Of a DNA stretch of 64,000 nt, positions 27,401 to 33,100 are shown piece by piece. Below the pieces are notes generated by a model. It was given only the letters and a program-made list of their open reading frames with translations, had not been told where the DNA came from and ran no database searches. Position 1 is the first letter of the stretch; each line of letters begins with the position of its first letter. Made by a program: the position numbers and the translations under genes. Source of the stretch: Athripsodes cinereus (lineage: Eukaryota > Arthropoda > Insecta > Trichoptera > Leptoceridae); contig OX388310.1 in NCBI GenBank assembly GCA_947579605.1, forward strand, positions 6,571,557 through 6,635,556, given 5' to 3'.

Positions 27401-28366
27401 GGAGCAGAATTATATAAATGATTGAAAATACTAGAAAATGTTAATTATATCATTGAACTTGAAAAACTATTTAATATTTTGCTTCATAATGTAAATAATT
27501 TTTCTTACTTTATTAATTTCGAATAGTCGTTTTTGTTAGTTCTCATAACTGCAATTCACGGCTAATTTGGATTTTCCTTTAATTAAATTATATTTACAAA
27601 TTTAAAGCGGGCATCGCATTTTTATCTTAATTTCCATTTCTAATCCACCAACTTACTCATTATTATTCGATTTGAAAACATTTTAATACAGTGATTTTTT
27701 AATGTATATTTTCTTGACAGTTATTTTTACGAAAATGTCCCATAGAATAATATTACTGAAGATGTCAACAAATACCTACTACAATTTTTGACATAAACAA
27801 ATTACCGCAAACATTAAAATTGGGTACTTGTACAACTTAATGCCTACCGATCAGAAAAAAATATTGTAGGTTTTCATATGAACCATTCGCAAACGAGTGG
27901 ATGATTTTAACAAGAATAAATATAATAATTTTTCATAACAAATGATAAGGGTTATTACAGAAGAGATTGCAAAAATTTAGTTTGCACAGTAAAGCAAATT
28001 AGGCAAAACCATATAAAGCAAATTAGGCAAAACCATATAAAGCAAATTAGGCAAAACCATATAAAAGATACGAGAGTGAAAAAGTGTCACGAGACTTAGG
28101 AAAAAATTAAGAATAAGTTAAGACACTCACTCATCCAAGTCCCTTTGTTGCTGAACAAGCTTGAAATAAGCCTTAAGTCTCCATTCCATATCACTGGGCA
28201 CCACCATAGACTCCAACTCTGGTCTCTGTTCATCTTCTCGCTGTTTATCTTGCTGCAAGAATATCTCCTCCAATATTTTTGGATAAAGAGCGAAAATATT
28301 TCCATCACCCAAAGTGTCAAGATGAGCCCAAAGCTGTTCAGCGGCGGATGCATTTTGGTTTTCCAT
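374..28366 (-). CDS. NSUN7: NSUN7-like RNA methyltransferase-family protein, 9 coding exons, 3' end off window
   Basis: Exons (minus strand, 5' to 3'): 28131-28366, 26332-26765, 10028-10086, 3538-4271, 3361-3459, 2279-2462, 1145-1323, 623-821, 374-475. All junctions are GT-AG and in phase, giving 742 codons. The family is recognised from collinear resemblance to vertebrate NSUN7 as I remember it: VFRYKGILDEAL (about 220), RIKVAAAIAKIRIRNKAL (about 470), LPPHLRDERV and ITGWVNVFKT (about 492-519), LMQRLNEMGY (about 525), and DPIDLVCSRGGDLGMLEDL (about 691-711) in the SAM-fold. NOL1/NOP2/Sun proteins methylate cytosine-5 in RNA, but NSUN7 is a divergent member with poorly defined activity. The Cys-containing catalytic motifs lie beyond the left edge, so catalytic competence cannot be judged. 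Residues 1-210 are a Ser/Thr-rich extension that I do not recognise. The start ATG at 28366 opens the only frame joining exon 2. An out-of-frame ATG lies 8 nt upstream. Confidence 0.85.
623..821 (-). CDS. NSUN7: NSUN7 coding exon 8
   Basis: Residues 642-708, ending SVQDPIDLVCSRGGDLGMLE. Human NSUN7 has NPVEFILNEHEDTEFL at the equivalent place. The acceptor is TTTTTTCTAG and the donor GTATGG. Confidence 0.86.
1145..1323 (-). CDS. NSUN7: NSUN7 coding exon 7
   Basis: Residues 583-641 plus two bases of 642. It contains CIGAAALCKAMRDAQLRGDI and GGLLVFGAGSR, the Rossmann-type start of the SAM-binding fold. The acceptor is TTCTACAG and the donor GTAAAA, a weak donor. Confidence 0.85.
1600..1815 (+). 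mobile_element. LINE 3'-end fragment
   Basis: Lies in NSUN7 intron 6 on the opposite strand. The frame reads NGASGRAPMRWSEQVKGATG, like the C-terminal GR-P-RW-(D/E)Q motif of insect non-LTR elements. It ends in an AAG-rich tail near 1790-1800. It is a short 5'-truncated piece and the clade is not determined. Confidence 0.55.
2279..2462 (-). CDS. NSUN7: NSUN7 coding exon 6
   Basis: Residues 521-582: GISDLMQRLNEMGYSYSTTR and then ILDKNQFYLDKVCPKFISVK. It corresponds to the conserved region after the W-N/T motif of NSUN7. The acceptor is TTTTCAG and the donor GTAAGT. Confidence 0.86.
2920..3080 (-). mobile_element. LINE 3' tail
   Basis: Read on the minus strand, a non-coding segment (GATATCGCGCTTCAGCGATA and onward) ends in TGCAATAAAG and then an ATT-repeat tail at 2920-2935. 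This layout is typical of a truncated non-LTR 3' UTR. No coding remnant is visible. Confidence 0.45.
3361..3459 (-). CDS. NSUN7: NSUN7 coding exon 5
   Basis: Residues 488-520 plus two bases of 521, including LSDLLPPHLRDERVSVK and GWVNVFKTR. It is separated from exon 4 by only 78 bp. The acceptor is ATTTCAG and the donor GTATCG. Confidence 0.87.
3538..4271 (-). CDS. NSUN7: NSUN7 coding exon 4
   Basis: Residues 244-487, the longest exon. It begins ASKRKNMTWLLLLDQQRRGW, continues with a charged Ser-rich insert (residues about 275-400), and ends in the family-like helix IKVAAAIAKIRIRNKAL. The acceptor is TTTATAG and the donor GTAAGT. The large Ser/Lys insert makes this part longer than vertebrate NSUN7. 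Confidence 0.87.
4740..5030 (+). repeat. RTE-tailed SINE-like repeat, near full length
   Basis: This is one of the most complete copies. It has the 5' part 'agcacccggtaaagaaatga', a middle 'aattcagtgatgaggtttac', the 3' part 'ttacatgcagcgaatctgct' then 'ccccacttgtgagatatgcc', and a TAG-repeat tail. It lies in NSUN7 intron 3. Confidence 0.7.
6062..8750 (-). mobile_element. RTE-type non-LTR retrotransposon, 5'-truncated
   Basis: A LINE inserted antisense-to-plus in NSUN7 intron 3, so it is co-oriented with NSUN7. The coding frame stays open from the 5' break (in-frame stop at 8749-8751) to the stop at 6076-6078. The element then ends after about 12 bases of 'gggtatagtataatag' type tail. The long intact frame suggests a young insertion. 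No complete apurinic endonuclease remains, so it is inferred to be non-autonomous. Confidence 0.85.
6076..8748 (-). pseudogene. RTE LINE polyprotein, endonuclease N-terminus missing
   Basis: An open frame of about 890 codons with no internal stop. The order is: the C-terminal half of the AP-like endonuclease (LILAGDLNGWVG, NTFFPHKEIHTYTWERGNER, ELETDHFLVVSRINL); then reverse transcriptase with AFVDLEKAYDRVDRERLW, GVKQGCVMSPWLFNLFF and the catalytic YADDLVL (YADD at 6895-6906); then a C-terminal tail with KLRWFGHVERM and KRGRPRTTWLDHVDQIL. It ends in AYPTWDTA. A functional RTE protein would also carry the first part of the endonuclease with its catalytic Asn/Glu residues, which is absent here because the 5' end was lost on insertion. 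The RTE clade is assigned from motif style and the short 3' UTR. Confidence 0.82.
9371..9535 (-). repeat. RTE-tailed SINE-like repeat
   Basis: Reverse orientation: 'cacaagtagggtagccagca', 'ccagctgcatgtaataaaca', 'ttacaggacacttgaaaacc', then 'gccgggtgctcttcgg'. A separate scrap of the middle part lies at about 9655-9720. Confidence 0.68.
9800..9960 (-). mobile_element. LINE 3'-end fragment (same family as 28880-29170)
   Basis: Read on the minus strand it encodes a MDQLKSDM-like C-terminus followed by a segment rich in GAGAATAGAGACGAATGGAG, and ends 'CCAATGGATTGTAACTCATT'. The same ending occurs in the plus-strand copy at 29140-29165. It lies between NSUN7 exons 3 and 4, just 3' of exon 3 in gene orientation. 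Confidence 0.62.
10028..10086 (-). CDS. NSUN7: NSUN7 coding exon 3 (59 bp micro-exon)
   Basis: This short exon encodes YKGILDEALNDIEFYASCKE, residues 224-243. Its acceptor is TTTCTTCTTTCAG and its donor GTAAGT. The phase (1 in, 0 out) matches exon 2 and exon 4. KGILDEAL lines up with the human DILETIL segment, which ties the distant 5' exons to the 3' exons. Confidence 0.82.
11212..11345 (+). repeat. RTE-tailed SINE-like repeat, degraded
   Basis: Has 'attcagcgatgaagtacgac', 'tttctaccccaattgtggga' and 'aataccgtgatggag' in family order. It is more diverged than the other copies. Confidence 0.6.
12030..12240 (+). mobile_element. LINE C-terminal fragment
   Basis: A 60-residue frame (12054-12236) reads SSCDCREQSDSHLLQYP and later NVSDLMMANDKAIYVAAYWS. 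This is the C-x-C...H...(C) plus D-L...A-x-x-x-A-x-Y-W pattern that closes many insect LINE ORF2 proteins. The last Cys of the Cys/His cluster is replaced by Tyr, so it is a dead fragment. Confidence 0.5.
13230..13350 (-). repeat. tRNA-SINE 3' body (headless)
   Basis: Reverse complement of the body found at 17660-17760: 'gcttgtgtcgtgaaagggga', 'acccaaacccatacatcttt' and a poly-T/A end. The tRNA-like head is missing. Confidence 0.55.
13851..14373. mobile_element. Non-autonomous TIR element, unclassified
   Basis: The ends are AAGGGCGTATCC (left) and GAGGGCGTACCC (right, reverse-complemented), followed by G/C-rich runs 'gaggggggtt' and 'gccccccc'. No coding region is seen. I could not define a clean target duplication. 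An internal stretch near 14230-14320 looks like a scrap of another element. Confidence 0.45.
14925..15190 (+). repeat. RTE-tailed SINE-like repeat
   Basis: Long but diverged copy: 'tgtaaatttttgaatgtcct', 'cacccatcctgaatgcctca', 'gcgacttgtatgtttatta' and 'gctggctaccccacctatgg'. A short internal duplication of 'cataacatattcaattcaac' is present near 15005-15060. Confidence 0.62.
16620..16710 (-). repeat. tRNA-derived SINE head
   Basis: On the minus strand, an A-box-like TGACGCATAGGTAACG is followed about 35 nt later by a perfect-looking B-box GAGTTCGATTCTC. There is no convincing acceptor stem, so it is read as a SINE promoter rather than a tRNA gene. Confidence 0.5.
17588..17765 (+). repeat. 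tRNA-derived SINE with body
   Basis: The A-box region TAGCTTGGAGGTAGAGC is followed by the B-box GGTTCGATCCC, then a body 'ctttcacgacacaagctttt' and a poly-A/T end. The body recurs headless at 13230-13350. The acceptor stem does not close well, which argues against a working tRNA gene. Confidence 0.62.
17788..17997. mobile_element. Foldback MITE copy 1
   Basis: Long imperfect inverted repeats: the left arm starts 'cagggtttctcttgacttaa' and the right arm ends 'agattgtcgagagtagccct'. The internal arms 'gcgcgaagcgactatag' and 'actataatcccttcgcgc' pair. The same family is at 20624-20825. It is non-coding, about 210 bp. Confidence 0.72.
20624..20825. mobile_element. Foldback MITE copy 2
   Basis: Better-preserved copy of the 17788-17997 family. 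Left end 'tagggttactcttgacaaaa'; right end 'attgtgtcaagagtaaccct'. The arms of about 90 bp each include 'acgcgcgaagtgactattgg' and 'catagtcacttcgtgcgtcg'. The transcript would fold into a long hairpin. Confidence 0.75.
21640..21855. mobile_element. MITE with ~35 bp TIRs
   Basis: The left end 'gtgaaaaaagcgtcccaatg' pairs with the right end, which reverse-complements to 'gtgaaaaaggtgccccaacg'. Then 'cttacgaattggc' pairs with 'gccgattcgtgag'. It is non-coding, 216 bp. Confidence 0.62.
22287..22752. mobile_element. Harbinger-like non-autonomous element, copy A
   Basis: Ends AGGGGCATTCA and (reverse-complemented) AGAGGCATTCA, flanked by TAA on both sides (22284-22286 and 22753-22755). A 3-bp TWA duplication is the PIF/Harbinger hallmark. 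The interior shares long stretches with 39542-40896, for example 'cctttcactgaaacgatcat' and 'gaaacagacgtgttcacttt'. There is no transposase frame. Confidence 0.65.
22889..22985 (-). repeat. RTE-tailed SINE-like repeat, 3' end with (CTA)n
   Basis: Reverse orientation: a CTA-triplet tail, then 'ataccatcacggcatatccc', 'acaagtggggtagccagcag' and 'accagctgcatgtaagaaac'. It is close to the family consensus and truncated soon after. Confidence 0.72.
23243..23460 (+). repeat. RTE-tailed SINE-like repeat
   Basis: Near-complete copy: 'ttttctgtaaattttcaagt', 'acaattcagcgataacgtat', 'tccacccatcttgagtgtct', 'ttattacatgccgttggtct' and 'ccaccccacttatggaaaat'. Confidence 0.68.
24859..25053. repeat. Near-perfect ~195 bp palindrome
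   Basis: The two arms, about 97 bp each, are almost exact reverse complements around a centre near 24957. The left arm begins ttaaattaaaaaatatt and includes 'caccagtaacatatgtttcg'; the right arm includes 'cgaaacatatgttactggtg' and ends aatattttttaatttaa. There is essentially no loop. It is either a foldback element or a recent inverted duplication. Confidence 0.85.
26332..26765 (-). CDS. NSUN7: NSUN7 coding exon 2
   Basis: Residues 79-223. The acceptor is TTTTTTAG and the donor GTGAGT. A Ser/Thr-rich low-complexity stretch (residues about 95-180) is followed by PPLPVNFEDDQEMRRVYALI and DVFR, the start of the conserved NSUN7 N-terminal region. Confidence 0.83.
27270..27915. repeat. Paired short repeats with CACTCGCAAACGAGTG palindrome
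   Basis: Inside NSUN7 intron 1, the motif 'cgcaaacgagtggatg' occurs at about 27281 and 27888, each followed by an 'agaagaataga / acaagaataaat' stretch. The first copy is a CACTCG-CAAA-CGAGTG palindrome. These are probably two remnants of one dispersed repeat. The rest of the intron shows nothing recognisable. Confidence 0.4.
27991..28062. repeat. 24-bp unit x3 tandem repeat
   Basis: Three exact copies of a 24-bp unit containing 'gcaaattaggcaaaaccata', close to the exon 1 donor of NSUN7. Confidence 0.9.
28131..28366 (-). CDS. NSUN7: NSUN7 coding exon 1
   Basis: Codes for residues 1-78 plus two bases of D79. It starts MENQNASAAEQLW and ends before donor GTGAGT. The acidic, Gln/Glu-rich helix-like content (EEIFLQQDKQREDEQRPELE) is not a domain I recognise. 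Confidence 0.78.
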
Positions 28367-28879
28367 ATTACCATAAAAAATAAGGATAGAAACATTTGAA
28401 AGTAATGTTTTTTACGAAACATAAATCACCTTCGTCGCTTTTACATTATAGTGAATATGCAAAATGATCTACAATAATTTGGGCACAACCTTTTTGATAC
28501 CAATGAAATCTAATAATATTTTTTACGTTCGTTTCGCTAAAATTATGTATATGCGTTCGTGCTAAACTTTCGAGTCAACCTTCCTCAAGGAAATATTTTC
28601 TACAACTGAGCAGAATTTTATTTTGCCACCTTACATAGTAGGTTATAGATAAGTTTAGGCAAAGCCAACAGGTGGATTTGAGGGTATATTCATCTATTAG
28701 AATCATGCAACCTACTCTGAAATCTAAAGGTAGGTTTTGCGACTACTTAGGTACATGTATGTACCTGCTCACTATATTCATATACATATTTTGAAACTGG
28801 TCTCAAAATCCATTTTTCGTGACTTTTGCCAAATATATCTATAAAAGTACGTGAAGGCGAAAGATCCATTCGTACTGAA

Positions 28880-29170
28880 GGGATAAAAACGAAGAAGTGT
28901 TAACAAGGGTTGGCGAAAAAAGGCAACTCCTCAAAAGAATCAGCCAACAACGAGCTAACTGGATTGGACACAACATCAGGCACCCAGGACTGCTCATCGC
29001 AATCGCAGAGGGTAGGACTGAAGGCACAAATGGCAGAGGCCGACCGAGAGACGCTTATATGGACCAACTGAAGAGGGACATGAGTTGAAGAGACTGGCTG
29101 AGAATAGGGAGGAGTGGAGAAGAAAGTCCAAACTCGTTTCAGACAAATCCAATGGATTGTAACTCATTAT
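28880..29170 (+). mobile_element. LINE 3'-end fragment
   Basis: The frame 28897-29085 reads KRQLLKRISQQRANWIGHNI and GRGRPRDAYMDQLKRDM, the W-x-GH...GRGRPR C-terminal signature of RTE/CR1-group LINEs. A short 3' UTR ends in 'ccaatggattgtaactcatt'. The 5' part is absent. A second copy is at 9800-9960. Confidence 0.68.
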
Positions 29171-30008
29171 ATACAAGTACGCAAATTCGTAGTATTTATT
29201 TTTTCGATTTATAGCCTTCTTGGAAACACAAGAACGAATTATAATCATATAGATACTGTTGTGTGGAAGAAAATCTTCTAGGCTAATTGAATTTACGATT
29301 TCTTGCGATCATTTTTTATAAATATTGCAGATCATTAGTGGTTCACAGAACAATGGTTTAGAACACCTGCTATACACAATTTAGTACTTTATATACTAAA
29401 TAATGAACTAGTCCAGCAAAATGATTCACACCCTTGTCCCTAAATCCTGATGACAGAATCTCAAGCTTTGAATTAGGAGATCCTTGGTTAAAACCCCACA
29501 GCTGACCAACTCCATCTCCTTGGAACAAGAATACCTGCTCTTTACGTATTGGTAAGAATCATTTTAGCTTACTAAAAGAATTTTTGACAACTTTTGAACC
29601 CATTTAAATTCTTCCAGGTAATATGTATAGTCTGGTATTGAAACTGGACATATTCTTTTATCGTAAAATTACCCAAAAGCTAATTAGATTTTGACTGATT
29701 TCCATTAAAATATAGTTTTCAAAAGCTCAAAAAAATATTTTTGGATTTCTCCACTTCTGATAAAAATTAATAAACAAAATTGTTAAAGCACAATTCAACT
29801 AAATATCATATATTATGTACTTAATAAAAAGTGAAAGCGCAGCATAGATAAATAGCAATGACACACAATCATATTTTCAACAATTACTTTTTGTTCAATT
29901 AGGTGTGTTAAAAATATTTTGAATGCCTTAAAAGAGTGTAGTTTCTAACCTACAGATATATAGATGAAAGTGAAAATTAATAACACATTAGTTATGAAAA
30001 TTAAAATA

Positions 30009-30014
30009 TTTATT
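30009..30014 (-). promoter_or_regulatory. MAK16: MAK16 polyadenylation signal AATAAA
   Basis: A canonical AATAAA on the minus strand 32 nt past the MAK16 stop codon. It implies a very short 3' UTR if used. Confidence 0.6.
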
Positions 30015-30045
30015 TATGATTAATCAAATGGATTTAAGTTTATAA

Positions 30046-30165
30046 TTAATGTCTCAATCTCATCCTCGGTGTCGCGGCTTCAGTTTCATATTCAACTTCC
30101 ACTCGTGGTTTTCTCAATACTGCTTTACCTTTACCCTTCTTAGTCTTCATTGATTGTGCAGTATC
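30046..30165 (-). CDS. MAK16: MAK16 exon 8 (last)
   Basis: Residues 268-306 and stop: [38 protein letters not shown]. The VEVEYE segment matches the conserved VEIEYE near the human C-terminus. Confidence 0.96.
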   Translation of the reverse strand, partial: DTAQSMKTKKGKGKAVLRKPRVEVEYETEAATPRMRLRH

Positions 30166-33100
30166 CTAAAAGAAAGAAAAGTATTAACAATAATTTTGAT
30201 TATTGAATTGACTGTTAAAATCTGTCTGTTAACTTTTGTCATCTAAATGACACAAAAGAAAATAACAGAGGATTACCAATAAGTCCAATAACAGATTATG
30301 ACTCCTCATAACTAAGGAATATGATAAAAGAAATGCAGTTATTTACGTATTCATCTATATGTTCGGGTCTCGAGAGTCTCGGGCTTTTAATCTAGAGATC
30401 CCAGGTTTGATTCCACCACATTTTCATGGCACAACCATATTGTTTGCTTTGAAGGTGTTTGAATTTATTACAAACCTAAATACATACTTTTTTGAAATCC
30501 TATTAATATTCCTTAAAAGATGTCCCAACCTAAACAAATTGTTAATATTGTTTATGATATGTAATCACTGGATGTCACCCAGAATGATGCAGAAAGAAAA
30601 GGGCAGACCCCACCATCATGTGGAACCAATAACTGCTAAAAGAGAAGAAGAATCACACTGACATACCTCAATATCTGAAGTTTCCGATTCGAAATCACTT
30701 GACACATCTGCTGTCTCTCGTTGGCCAGATTCACTTTCCTGTAAATAAATAAAATAAAAAATTATTACTTGTACACAATTTCAATCTGATTAAAATGTAT
30801 CTTATTACAGGCATAAATGTTATGGCCCATGATAGAGTCCCACATTTCCAATTGAAAGGTTCCGTGTTCAACTTCAACTGCTACTAACCTATTATACCTT
30901 CACGATCGAACAAATTGCTTACTTTAAGGGTATCTGGGGTGTACTTGGGTTTACATCAAATACACATTCATCTTTTGAAAGAAAAATGTAAATGCAAGTA
31001 TATTCAGAATATCACTAAGTAATTAAAGAAATGTATCTTTTATAAAAATCATTTGAATCAATAATTTTCAACAAAACATACCTCATCTGTTTCCATATCG
31101 CTATCAGCCTCAACAAATTCATCAGGATCATCATTATTTTTAGAAAGTGCTTTCTTGAGAGAAGGTTCTAGTTCTTCCTCTCTCTCATCTTCCCTTTCTA
31201 AATCTTCATCTTGGTCACTCTCTCCAGATATCTCTTCGGCTCGGAGTGCATTATCAAAAGCCATTTGTGGGAAGTTATATATGTCATTGTACTAAAACAT
31301 AATTAAATTCATAAATTAACACAACTCACATATAAATATGTCATATTTTTATAAAATTAAACCACTAAGAATTATTATGTACTTTTTTCATTCATACCAT
31401 TATGGCATTGAGGTAATATTTTGAGTTCATAAATGTGAATTTAAATAGTGAAAAATGTTATACTCTGTTTTGTAAATATTTTTTTGGTAAATAAATTATT
31501 ATTATTATTATTTAATATAAGTGAAAGAAAGCCAGTATCTCTTACTGTAGATGTATAAAAAAACATGCAACTTGTGCTCTGTATCGTAAAAGTTAATTAG
31601 TGGTATACCTCATTGCTGAATTGGAGATGTTAAAAGTCACAGAGAGGACGACTTGTATGTTTACTTGGGTTCACAAAAAGTGGGTATTTTGTTTGGGTTT
31701 ACAGGCATCTACATTCGTTACACATATTGATTGTGATCAGAAACTTAATGCACCGCTTAAAGCCGCACAGTGCCAGCGACCTGCCCACACTTGTGGGATA
31801 TGCAGTGATGGTGTAGATATATGGATTGACATAAAATATTGACATACTTATCTAATTCAGTAATTTTAAATATGCAACAATAATATTTTTAAATTCAATA
31901 CAGAGTTTCAGACATGTTATCCACTAAAAGCTACTCACAGTTCCTTTCTTTAATCTGTCCAACAACTGTTTCTCAATGGCATTATCAATCCTGGCAGCAA
32001 CAAGAGCTTTCTCTTCTCTACGACGTTCACGTCTTTCTATTTTCCTTTGTATGGGGATGATTTCCTTACTGTAAAAATTTAACAATATTAAAGAATCTTC
32101 CTTACTGCAAAGCTGTGATTTTGTATATATATATATGATAAGACATAACAGTAATCTTGGTATGTTTTATCATGACAAAAATTTAAATAAAATGACAAAA
32201 TTGAAAGTAACATAAATTGTAGGAAGAATATCTTTCCACAGATTTTATTTAATTATTTGAAACACATACAGAAAGTTGACAAAGAGACATGGTCAGGTCA
32301 GGTCAGCCCTTCCATTAAGTGTGACCACACCATGCACAGTTAATTGCAAAAAAAAGAATAAGGAAAAATCATCGAGCATAGAAAAACTAATTTACAGAAG
32401 CCCATGCCAATTCAGTGACCCATGCCAATCATGTCAAACACTCGGAACTTAAAAAAAATAGGTTTACATTGGAAAAATAATTAAAGCAAAGTTCATAATT
32501 AGACTTACACTCTTCTTAGTTTGAGTTTTCTCATTCGAATCAAGTATTGTGTGATCTTCACAAATCTTTGTTTGCATTTAGATTTAATAAATCCCGGCCA
32601 GAATACTAAATTTTCATTTATTTGATAAATAGCTTTCTCAAAGTTCCTCGATAATTTAACTTTTTCCCACGTCTTGCTTGGAAACATCGATCTGAAAAAA
32701 AAGTTTAATATCATGATTATTTTAATTGAAAGTTTTTTAAATGTAACAAAATAAATTAATAAACACACAACTCACATGGTGGAACTGATTAAGAAGCATT
32801 TATGTATTTATAAACACATGACAATTCATTTATTCATTAATCTAAACCAACTATGTTTCGTACATGTGAAAATAAACCATACCCAACTAGCAAAAAGGTT
32901 ATATAACAATAAAATTATACGATCTTAAGTCCTTTAACTGTTATATTAAAGTGTTTCCGTAACTACGACGTCGTAAAGAAGTTATCATTCGACGATTAAG
33001 TTATATAGTCTTAAAGTCAAATAAAAACGTCGAGTAAACGTGTATTCAACTAATTAATACAACTAATCGTATATTGGTGTCAGGAAAACCTTTATATAAC

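Larger units (their letters stand above)
28367..30045. other. Intergenic: NSUN7 5' flank to MAK16 3' end
   Basis: The 1.68 kb between the two minus-strand genes should hold the NSUN7 promoter and the MAK16 3' UTR. No TATA box is obvious near NSUN7. A LINE 3' fragment occupies 28880-29170. The remainder shows nothing recognisable. Confidence 0.6.
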
